Shown piece by piece: positions 1 to 4,547 of a stretch of DNA of 5,010 nt; position 1 is the first letter of the stretch, and every line of letters begins with the position of its first letter. The stretch is taken from NCBI GenBank assembly GCA_947374485.1, contig CANCCF010000262.1, positions 1 through 5,010 of the forward strand. The letters are read 5' to 3'. The translations under genes and the position numbers were made by a program. A model generated the notes under the pieces. That model saw only the letters and a program-made list of their open reading frames with translations, ran no database searches and was not told where the DNA came from. The DNA comes from Comamonadaceae bacterium (GTDB lineage: Bacteria; Pseudomonadota; Gammaproteobacteria; Burkholderiales; Burkholderiaceae_C).

Positions 1-123
1 GGCGAGCCATTGCAGGACGGCAACGCCGGAGCTATGCAGTGGGGACAGGCGTACAAGGTCTTCCACCAAGCTGCGTGGACCGAGGCGTACCGAGTGCTGA
101 AGCCAGGCGGGCTGTTCGTGGTG
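1..123 (+). pseudogene. Internal fragment of a class I SAM-dependent methyltransferase, truncated at both ends
   Basis: Frame 1 reads GEPLQDGNAGAMQWGQAY and then KVFHQAAWTEAYRVLKPGG, followed by LFVV. The pattern of a hydrophobic helix ending in RVLKPGG and then a beta strand (LFVV) is the classic region after the SAM-binding half of Rossmann-type methyltransferases. The GAMQWG..Y..FH..AW segment recalls DNA-methylase-like proteins of phages and actinobacteria, which is from memory and not from a search. The SAM-binding GxG motif and any catalytic (D/N/S)PPY motif would lie left of the window. After about base 123 the frame runs on to a stop at 232-234, but that tail has no family character because it is out-of-frame fabG sequence. 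The gene has nothing to do with fatty acid synthesis and is probably foreign to this locus. The substrate cannot be told from this piece. Confidence 0.6.
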
Positions 124-275
124 CGGAGCAGCACAGGGCCTTGCTGGGCCAGATACCGCTGGGCCACCTGGGTAAACCCTCCGACATTGCGCATGCAGTG
201 TGTTACCTTGCTTCTCCCCAGGCTGCGTATGTGACGGGGCAGGAACTGCACGTCAACGGCGGCATGTACATGTAA
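124..275 (+). pseudogene. fabG: 3' remnant of fabG, 3-oxoacyl-ACP reductase, C-terminal 49 codons
   Basis: The frame ending at TAA 273-275 reads EQHRALLGQIPLGHLGKPSD, then IAHAVCYLASPQAAYVTGQ and ELHVNGGMYM. This is the conserved C-terminal end of FabG, the NADPH-dependent short-chain reductase that reduces 3-oxoacyl-ACP to 3-hydroxyacyl-ACP. The IPLGxLGxPxDIA helix and the final TGQxxxVNGG strand are characteristic. FabG is about 245-250 residues, so roughly the first 200 are missing, including the NAD(P)-binding GxxxGxG loop and the Ser-Tyr-Lys catalytic residues. Upstream of about base 124 the same frame is open but encodes the out-of-frame methyltransferase piece, not FabG. Position directly before acpP is the normal place of fabG. 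As it stands it cannot be functional. FabG is normally essential, so if the junction is real an intact copy must exist elsewhere. Confidence 0.85.
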
Positions 276-312
276 TTATTTCAACAGCCGATTGGTCCGT
301 TCGGCGGCCATG

Positions 313-341
313 TTGGGGATCAGTCCCCGGCAAGGTAAAAT
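313..341 (+). promoter_or_regulatory. Candidate sigma70-type promoter of acpP
   Basis: TAAAAT at 336-341 matches five of six positions of the -10 consensus. TTGGGG at 313-318 matches the first three positions of the -35 consensus, with a 17-base spacer. Transcription would begin near base 348 and give a leader of about 27 bases before the acpP start. A perfect inverted repeat, GGGGA 315-319 and TCCCC 324-328, overlaps the -35 and spacer. An acpP-specific promoter downstream of fabG is known in enterobacteria and would keep acpP expressed despite the truncated fabG. The site is inferred from sequence only. Confidence 0.45.
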
Positions 342-374
342 CTCGGATTCTTTTACAACCCTCAGAGGGAACAC

Positions 375-614
375 ATGAGCGATATCGAAGTACGCGTCAA
401 AAAAATCATTGCCGAGCAGCTCGGTGTTGAAGAGTCGCAAGTCACCAATGAAAAAGCCTTCGTGGCCGATCTGGGTGCTGACTCGCTGGACACCGTGGAA
501 TTGGTGATGGCTTTGGAGGATGAGTTCGGAATTGAAATTCCCGACGAAGACGCCGAAAAAATCACGACTGTGCAAAACGCCATCGACTACGCCAACACGC
601 ACAAGAAAGCCTGA
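375..614 (+). CDS. acpP: Acyl carrier protein AcpP
   Basis: The 79-residue acidic protein (MSDIEVRVKKIIAEQ...) is the cytoplasmic carrier that holds growing acyl chains as thioesters during type II fatty acid synthesis and hands them to FabF, FabG and the acyltransferases. The phosphopantetheine attachment motif is GADSLDTVE, with Ser37 as the modified residue. The acidic recognition helix (ELVMALEDEFGIEIPDEDAE) that docks partner enzymes follows it. Length is typical of bacterial AcpP. The ATG at 375 is preceded by the purine-rich ribosome binding site AGAGGGA at 364-370, with a short 4-base gap. The gene lies 99 bases after the fabG remnant and 137 bases before fabF. The stop codon lies inside a terminator-like hairpin, suggesting acpP often forms its own short, abundant transcript. 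Confidence 0.98.
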   Translation: MSDIEVRVKKIIAEQLGVEESQVTNEKAFVADLGADSLDTVELVMALEDEFGIEIPDEDAEKITTVQNAIDYANTHKKA

Positions 615-626
615 CCAGGCTTTTTT
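606..626 (+). terminator. Intrinsic terminator overlapping the acpP stop codon
   Basis: AAAGCCT (606-612) and AGGCTTT (617-623) are perfect reverse complements around the loop GACC. They are followed by the end of a six-T run (621-626). The TGA stop at 612-614 sits at the top of the stem and in the loop. The shape fits a short rho-independent terminator for acpP. The stem has only three G-C pairs, so termination may be partial. Confidence 0.6.
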
Positions 627-647
627 GCAGCCGGCGTTGCCGCAAAT

Positions 648-695
648 GGGCCTGCAGGTCTGATGACACCATCAGGCATTCGGGCCCTTTTTATT
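648..695 (+). terminator. Second terminator-like hairpin between acpP and fabF
   Basis: An outer stem pairs GGGCC (648-652) with GGCCC (683-687). An inner stem pairs CTGATG (660-665) with CATCAG (670-675) around the loop ACAC. TTTTTATT follows at 688-695. The two nested stems and the T-run make a plausible intrinsic terminator or attenuator. It would limit read-through from acpP into fabF and allow a high ratio of carrier protein to synthase. Confidence 0.6.
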
Positions 696-751
696 GGCGA
701 GCGCCTTATTGCCGATACGTCGGTGTTTCTTTGACGAACCACTCAAAACCT

Positions 752-1996
752 ATGTCCCGTCGTCGCGTTGTTGTCACTGGTTTGGGATGCGTCAGCCCCG
801 TAGGCAATACGGTTGCTGACACCTGGGCCAATCTCCTGGCCGGCAAATCCGGCATTGGCCAGATCACCCATTTTGATGCGTCCGCTTTCGCCTGCAAAAT
901 TGCCGGTGAAGTGCGTGACTTCCAGTTGGAGTCGTACCTGACGACCAAGGAAGCCCGCACCATGGATACCTTCATCCACTACGGCATTGCCGCTGCGGTG
1001 CAGGCTGTGGCCGACGCTGGCCTGGCCACGGGCGACGCGCTGGGTGAAGAAGAAGCCACGCGCATTGGCTGCGTCATCGGCTCTGGCATCGGTGGCCTGC
1101 CGCTGATCGAGAACATGCGCACCGAGCTGATGGAGCGCGGCCCACGCCGCATTTCGCCCTTCTTTGTGCCCGCCTCCATCGTCAACATGACGGCCGGCCA
1201 CGTGTCCATGCGCTTTGGCTTCAAGGGCCCCAACATCGCCATCGCCACGGCGTGCACCACCGGCCTGCACTGCATTGGTGACGCGGGCCGCATGATCGAA
1301 TACGGCGACGCCGACGTGATGGTGGCGGGTGGCTCCGAGGCCACCATTTCGCCCCTGGGCGTGGGCGGCTTTGCCTCCATGCGCGCCTTGAGTACCCGCA
1401 ACGACGATCCGGCCACGGCGTCCCGCCCTTGGGACCGGGACCGTGACGGCTTTGTGCTGGGCGAGGGCGGTGGGGTGGTGGTGCTCGAAGAGTACGAACA
1501 CGCCAAGGCACGCGGCGCACGCATCTACGCCGAGCTCGCTGGCTTTGGCATGAGCGCGGACGCCGGCCACATGACCGCGCCCAACATGGACGGCCCGCGC
1601 CGCGCCATGGTCAATGCCATGCGCAATGCCGGTGTCAACCCCGAGCAGATCGATTACCTCAACGCACATGGCACCTCGACGCCGCTGGGCGACACCAACG
1701 AGACCAACGCCATCAAGGCGGCCTTGGGCGCGCATGCGAAAAAGACCGTGGTGAACTCCACCAAGTCCATGACCGGCCACTTGCTGGGCGGCGCCGGCGG
1801 CCTGGAGTCGGTGGTGACCATTCTGGCCCTCTACCACCAGAAGAGCCCACCCACCATCAACCTGTTCAACCAGGACCCGGAGTGCGATCTGGACTACTGC
1901 GCCAACACCGCACGCGACATGCGCATCGACGTGGCCCTGAAGAACAACTTCGGCTTTGGCGGCACCAATGGGTCGCTGGTGTTCAAGCGCATCTAG
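752..1996 (+). CDS. fabF: Beta-ketoacyl-ACP synthase II, FabF
   Basis: FabF condenses malonyl-ACP with acyl-ACP to extend fatty acids in the cytoplasm and, in characterised homologues, is the enzyme for the step from C16:1 to C18:1. The protein has 414 residues, the usual length. The thiolase-fold Cys-His-His active site is complete: Cys168 in ATACTTG, His306 in NAHGTST and His343 in KSMTGHLLG, with Lys338 beside it. The C-terminal GFGGTNGSLVF loop carries the Phe gatekeeper. The ATG at 752 is chosen because MSRRRVVVTGLG is the family N terminus. A TTG at 731 would add seven residues without family support. No clear Shine-Dalgarno sequence lies before 752. No terminator follows the stop, and the next gene starts 25 bases later, so the two are probably co-transcribed. 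Confidence 0.98.
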   Translation: MSRRRVVVTGLGCVSPVGNTVADTWANLLAGKSGIGQITHFDASAFACKIAGEVRDFQLESYLTTKEARTMDTFIHYGIAAAVQAVADAGLATGDALGEEEATRIGCVIGSGIGGLPLIENMRTELMERGPRRISPFFVPASIVNMTAGHVSMRFGFKGPNIAIATACTTGLHCIGDAGRMIEYGDADVMVAGGSEATISPLGVGGFASMRALSTRNDDPATASRPWDRDRDGFVLGEGGGVVVLEEYEHAKARGARIYAELAGFGMSADAGHMTAPNMDGPRRAMVNAMRNAGVNPEQIDYLNAHGTSTPLGDTNETNAIKAALGAHAKKTVVNSTKSMTGHLLGGAGGLESVVTILALYHQKSPPTINLFNQDPECDLDYCANTARDMRIDVALKNNFGFGGTNGSLVFKRI

Positions 1997-2021
1997 GCGC
2001 CTGCAGCGCGGCGTGTAGGCC

Positions 2022-2486
2022 ATGGTCCTGCCGCCCGCTGCCTCGTGGAAGACCGGGCCCTCGCGCTGGCAACGTGCCCTGCTGGCGGCCCTGGTAGTTC
2101 TGGTTGCGTTGAACAGCGCGTTCTTTTGCCTCAGCCAGCGCTGGGGCCTCTCTTCTTTGCTCTTGCTGCTGGTGCTGGCAGCTTGCACCGCCGCTGCACT
2201 GGTGGGGCTGTGGCGGCCCCAGCGGGGCCAGCTGCGTTGGGATGGCGCGCATTGGCATTGGTCAGATCCGCAAGACCATGCGGTGAACCAATTGGTTTGC
2301 GTGCTGGACCTGCAGCGTTGCCTGCTGCTGCGCATCGGTAGCGAGGCCGGTGTGCGGCGCTGGCTCTGGCTGGAGAGTTCCCGCATGGACGCAGGCTGGC
2401 TGGCCCTGCGCCGTGCGGTGGCGGCCAGCCGCCATGGTTTGACCCACAGCAATCCCCGCACAGAGCAAAGCTCTTTACCTGGGTGA
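2022..2486 (+). CDS. YgfX/CptA-like small inner-membrane protein
   Basis: The 154-residue protein has a short basic N-terminal segment, two hydrophobic helices (about residues 19-37 and 42-63) and a cytoplasmic C-terminal domain rich in Trp and Leu. The motifs GQLRWDGAHW (69-78), LLLRIGSEAG (101-110) and WLWLESSRMDAGWLALRRAV (114-133) follow the pattern of E. coli YgfX (CptA), which reads GRLRWQGQEW, LRLRSDGG and LWLAADSMDEAEWRDLRRIL. This match is from memory. E. coli YgfX is a membrane partner of SdhE and has been proposed to inhibit the FtsZ and MreB cytoskeleton. No sdhE neighbour is visible. The gene follows fabF by 25 bases and probably shares its transcript, and degP starts 100 bases downstream. 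Upstream of the ATG only a weak GTAGG could serve as ribosome binding site. The family call is moderately sure and the function here unknown. Confidence 0.75.
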   Translation: MVLPPAASWKTGPSRWQRALLAALVVLVALNSAFFCLSQRWGLSSLLLLLVLAACTAAALVGLWRPQRGQLRWDGAHWHWSDPQDHAVNQLVCVLDLQRCLLLRIGSEAGVRRWLWLESSRMDAGWLALRRAVAASRHGLTHSNPRTEQSSLPG

Positions 2487-2494
2487 CATCTACA

Positions 2495-2571
2495 GGGACT
2501 CTTGCGTGTGGAAAATCAAACCCTATTTGAGGCCTTGTCACCAGCCGCAAGGCGATTTACCTTTTGATAAT
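2495..2571 (+). promoter_or_regulatory. Possible degP promoter region
   Basis: The 100-base gap before degP holds two weak candidates. GGGACTC (2495-2501) and TCAAA (2516-2520) resemble the sigmaE-type pair GGAACTT and TCnnA, but the 14-base gap is slightly short. Nearer the gene, GATAAT (2566-2571) matches five of six positions of a sigma70 -10 box, but TTGTCA (2535-2540) lies too far upstream (25 bases) to be its -35. Neither is convincing alone. degP homologues are commonly under sigmaE control. Confidence 0.22.
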
Positions 2572-2586
2572 GATTGGAAACACACA

Positions 2587-4059
2587 ATGAAGGCTCGCAT
2601 CTTTGGCGCTCTGTGCGCTGTCCTGACCGTGGCAAGCATTTCCACGGTCGTCACGGTGGTAGGTACACCTGCGCAGTTGGTTCACGCACAGGGCCGCAGC
2701 CTGCCGGACTTTCCGGATCTGGTGGAGCAGGTGGGGCCCTCGGTGGTCAACATCCGCACCTCGGAGAAAGTGGTGGCGCGCTCGGCGCAGGCTGGGCCGA
2801 GTGAAGAAGAGATGCTGGAGCTGTTTCGCCGCTTTGGCCTGCCCATTCCGAACATCCCCAAGCAGGCGCCCAAAAAGAGCCAGCCGCAGCAACCCCAGGA
2901 GGAGGAGCAGCCCAAGGGCGTGGGTTCCGGCTTCATCCTGTCGTCGGACGGCCTGATCATGACCAATGCGCACGTGGTGGACGGCGCCGACGAGGTGGTG
3001 GTCACGCTCACCGACAAGCGCGAATTCAAGGCCCGCATCATGGGTGCCGACAAGCGCTCGGACATTGCCCTGGTAAAGATAGAGGCCACTGGCTTGCCTG
3101 CTGTGAAGGTGGGCGATGTGAACAAGCTGCGCGTGGGCGAATGGGTCATGGCCATCGGTTCGCCCTTTGGCCTGGAAAATTCCGTGACGGCAGGCATTGT
3201 CAGTGCCAAGCTGCGTGACACTGGCGACTATTTGCCCTTCATCCAGACCGACGTGGCCATCAACCCCGGCAACTCGGGGGGGCCACTCATCAACATGCGG
3301 GGTGAAGTCGTTGGCGTGAACAGCCAGATCTATTCGCGCTCGGGTGGCTACATGGGCATTTCGTTTGCCATCCCCATGGACGAGGCGGTGCGGGTGAGCG
3401 ACCAACTGCGCGCCACCGGCCGTGTGACGCGCGGGCGCATGGGTGTGCAAATCGACCAGGTCAGCAAGGAAGTGGCCGAGTCCATTGGGCTGGGCAAACC
3501 GGTGGGCGCCCTGGTACGCAGTGTCGAGAGCGGCTCGCCCGCAGAAAAAGGTGGCGTGGAGGCGGGCGACATCATCACCAAATTCGACGGCCGCAGCATC
3601 GACAAGTCCAGCGACCTGCCGCGCATGGTGGGTGCCACCAAGCCTGGCACGCGCAGCACGGTCACGGTATTTCGCCGCGGTGCCACGCGTGAGCTGAGCG
3701 TGGTGGTGGCCGAGCTGGAGGCCGACAAGGCGGTGGTGGCCAAGGCCCCGGTGAAGGAAGACAAGCCCAAGCCTTCAGTGGCGGCGCAGTCCTTCGGGCT
3801 GGTGGTGGCCGAGCTCAGTGACGCACAAAGGAAGGAGCTGGGCATCAAGGGTGGCGTGCGTGTGGAGGTGGCCAATGACGCCGCCGCACGTGGTGGCCTG
3901 CGCGAGGGCGATGTGATCTTGCAGGTGGGCAATGTGGACGTGGCTTCGGTCAAGGAATTTGATGCGGTGGTGGCCAAGTTCGACAAATCCAAGGGCATGA
4001 GCGTGCTGTTCCGGCGCGCCGAATGGACGCAATACGCGGTGTTGAAGGCCAGCAAGTAA
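2587..4059 (+). CDS. degP: Periplasmic HtrA-family serine protease/chaperone, DegP/MucD type
   Basis: The 490-residue protein degrades or refolds damaged envelope proteins in the periplasm. A signal peptide covers about residues 1-34, with a basic start (MKAR), a hydrophobic core and an AxA-like site ending VHA before QGRS. The trypsin-like domain follows with the full triad: His129 in TNAHVV, Asp159 in RSDIAL and Ser230 in NPGNSGGPL. A Gln/Pro/Lys/Glu-rich insert at about 91-111 corresponds to the flexible LA loop. Two PDZ domains lie at about 284-376 (with GSPAEKGGVEAGDII) and 402-488 (with DAAARGGLREGDVIL). The ATG at 2587 is chosen because it starts the signal peptide. An in-frame GTG at 2506 would add 27 hydrophilic residues ahead of it. 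A weak GGAAA at 2576 is the ribosome binding site. Genes of this type here are variously called degP, degQ or mucD. Confidence 0.95.
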   Translation: MKARIFGALCAVLTVASISTVVTVVGTPAQLVHAQGRSLPDFPDLVEQVGPSVVNIRTSEKVVARSAQAGPSEEEMLELFRRFGLPIPNIPKQAPKKSQPQQPQEEEQPKGVGSGFILSSDGLIMTNAHVVDGADEVVVTLTDKREFKARIMGADKRSDIALVKIEATGLPAVKVGDVNKLRVGEWVMAIGSPFGLENSVTAGIVSAKLRDTGDYLPFIQTDVAINPGNSGGPLINMRGEVVGVNSQIYSRSGGYMGISFAIPMDEAVRVSDQLRATGRVTRGRMGVQIDQVSKEVAESIGLGKPVGALVRSVESGSPAEKGGVEAGDIITKFDGRSIDKSSDLPRMVGATKPGTRSTVTVFRRGATRELSVVVAELEADKAVVAKAPVKEDKPKPSVAAQSFGLVVAELSDAQRKELGIKGGVRVEVANDAAARGGLREGDVILQVGNVDVASVKEFDAVVAKFDKSKGMSVLFRRAEWTQYAVLKASK

Positions 4060-4076
4060 GCGGCACCCGCGGGAAT

Positions 4077-4109
4077 ACAACCCCATGCCGTAGCGGGGTA
4101 TGTGGTTGT
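4077..4109 (+). other. Strong stem-loop just after degP
   Basis: Arms 4077-4089 and 4097-4109 pair over 13 positions with a single C-T mismatch (4083/4103) and one G-T wobble, around the loop GTAGCGG. The outer half is ACAACC against GGTTGT and the inner half CATGCC against GGTATG. It begins 18 bases after the degP stop. No T-run follows, only TATTC, so it may be a transcript 3'-end stabiliser or a weak terminator and not a classic intrinsic terminator. Confidence 0.55.
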
Positions 4110-4133
4110 TATTCGGGGTCGGATGCCATTTCG

Positions 4134-4192
4134 GATCTGCCCGCAGGTCGGTAACGCCATGTCTGTGGCCGCTAACCTGAACGGGGGGTTAG
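4134..4192 (+). other. Pair of hairpins downstream of degP
   Basis: GATCTG (4134-4139) pairs with CAGGTC (4144-4149), allowing one G-T wobble, around the loop CCCG. CTAACC (4172-4177) pairs perfectly with GGTTAG (4187-4192). A second GGTTAG at 4201-4206 could pair with the same CTAACC, giving an alternative fold. Function is unknown. Together with the preceding stem-loop these make a structured stretch of about 130 bases. Confidence 0.4.
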
Positions 4193-4261
4193 TCCGGTTT
4201 GGTTAGAATAGGAGCCTATACAAGGCCGATTTGGCTATAAAGAGCATCCAATAGTCCATGA

Positions 4262-4287
4262 TGTGGGAAGTTTTACGACATCCCACA
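4262..4287. repeat. Perfect seven-base inverted repeat TGTGGGA/TCCCACA
   Basis: TGTGGGA (4262-4268) and TCCCACA (4281-4287) are exact reverse complements separated by 12 bases. Half-site spacing of about 19 bases centre to centre could suit a dimeric DNA-binding protein, or the repeat could form an RNA hairpin. No regulator is recognised. Confidence 0.4.
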
Positions 4288-4347
4288 GGCGATCCACAGG
4301 CCGCCCACATGTTGTCCTTGAAGCTGCATCCCATTTTGTTAATAAGT

Positions 4348-4356
4348 TGTGCATAA
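4348..4356 (-). promoter_or_regulatory. DnaA-box match (TTATGCACA on the minus strand)
   Basis: TGTGCATAA reads TTATGCACA on the other strand, a full match to the DnaA-box consensus TTATNCACA, in an A/T-rich setting (GTTAATAAG just before it). A weaker match, CGATCCACA (7 of 9 to TTATCCACA), lies at 4290-4298. One perfect box can occur by chance and there is no dnaA or dnaN gene here, so an origin is not claimed. Confidence 0.3.
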
Positions 4357-4426
4357 GTTTTCTGTTGTGGGCTCGCAACTGTCCTTTTCTTCAAATTTTT
4401 TGGCTGCGATGCCTGCGCTTTTTGCC

Positions 4427-4432
4427 TACAAT
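4427..4432 (+). promoter_or_regulatory. Candidate -10 box of the small RNA upstream of lepA
   Basis: TACAAT matches five of six positions of the -10 consensus and lies seven to eight bases before the first hairpin of the candidate RNA. The -35 is unclear. TTGGCT (4400-4405) is the best match but is 21 bases away, and CTGCGA (4404-4409), at 17 bases, matches poorly. Confidence 0.4.
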
Positions 4433-4438
4433 GAAGTT

Positions 4439-4504
4439 CCAACTTTCGCAGTTGCCAAAAGATTGTTGGTTCAGGGCGCGTCCAGACCGGACGCGCCCTT
4501 TTTT
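4439..4504 (+). ncRNA. Candidate small structured RNA, about 66 bases, between degP and lepA
   Basis: The segment folds into three adjacent hairpins with almost no spare sequence between the first two: CAACT/AGTTG (4440-4454), CCAA/TTGG (4455-4469), then a ten-pair terminator stem (4474-4498) and a T-run. A -10 box at 4427-4432 would start transcription at about 4439, just where the first hairpin begins. The terminator is nearly 440 bases from the degP stop, so it is unlikely to serve degP alone. It could be an independent small RNA, or a leader with an attenuator controlling lepA, whose start is 44 bases beyond the T-run. No known RNA family is recognised. Confidence 0.45.
4474..4504 (+). 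terminator. Strong intrinsic terminator upstream of lepA
   Basis: GGGCGCGTCC (4474-4483) and GGACGCGCCC (4489-4498) form a perfect ten-pair, very GC-rich stem around the loop AGACC. Six T residues follow directly (4499-4504). This is a textbook rho-independent terminator in the plus direction. Confidence 0.9.
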
Positions 4505-4547
4505 CTTGCCTGTTCGTTTTAATTCAATCACTTGAAGCTCTCCCTTG

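Larger units (their letters stand above)
4060..4547. other. Long intergenic region between degP and lepA
   Basis: This 488-base stretch has no convincing protein gene. Short open frames on both strands (for example minus 4203-4442 and plus 4263-4535) lack family resemblance and codon character. From left to right it holds a strong stem-loop (4077-4109), two further hairpins (4134-4149 and 4172-4192), a perfect seven-base inverted repeat (4262-4287), a perfect DnaA-box match (4348-4356), a hairpin GTTGTG/CGCAAC (4364-4379) before a T-rich tract, then a -10 box, a three-hairpin small-RNA candidate and an intrinsic terminator (4427-4504). The part from about 4320 to 4432 is clearly richer in A and T than the flanking genes. 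Confidence 0.85.

Noticed and set aside
39..275. A 78-residue protein starting at GTG 39 that ends with the FabG C terminus
   Set aside because: Its first 29 residues are the methyltransferase sequence read out of frame. Only the last 49 residues are FabG, so it is a chance open frame across the junction.
731..751. TTG at 731 as the fabF start
   Set aside because: It adds seven residues outside the family N terminus. The ATG at 752 gives the expected MSRRRVVVTGLG.
743..2461. A 572-codon open frame on the minus strand across fabF and the YgfX-like gene
   Set aside because: It lies opposite well-supported genes, is rich in His, Ala, Gly and Arg as expected for the antisense of GC-rich codons, and shows no recognisable domain.
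2506..2586. GTG at 2506 as the degP start
   Set aside because: The extra 27 residues are hydrophilic and would bury the signal peptide that begins at the ATG at 2587.
2557..4160. Long minus-strand open frames opposite degP (2557-3450 and 3348-4160)
   Set aside because: Same explanation: shadows of a GC-rich coding strand, with no family motifs.
4290..4380. A replication origin
   Set aside because: Only one perfect DnaA box and one weak box are present, with no dnaA, dnaN, repeated 13-mers or replication genes.
4203..4535. Small open frames on both strands in the degP-lepA gap
   Set aside because: No ribosome binding sites or family resemblance, and they overlap the repeats, T-rich tracts and terminator that better explain the region.
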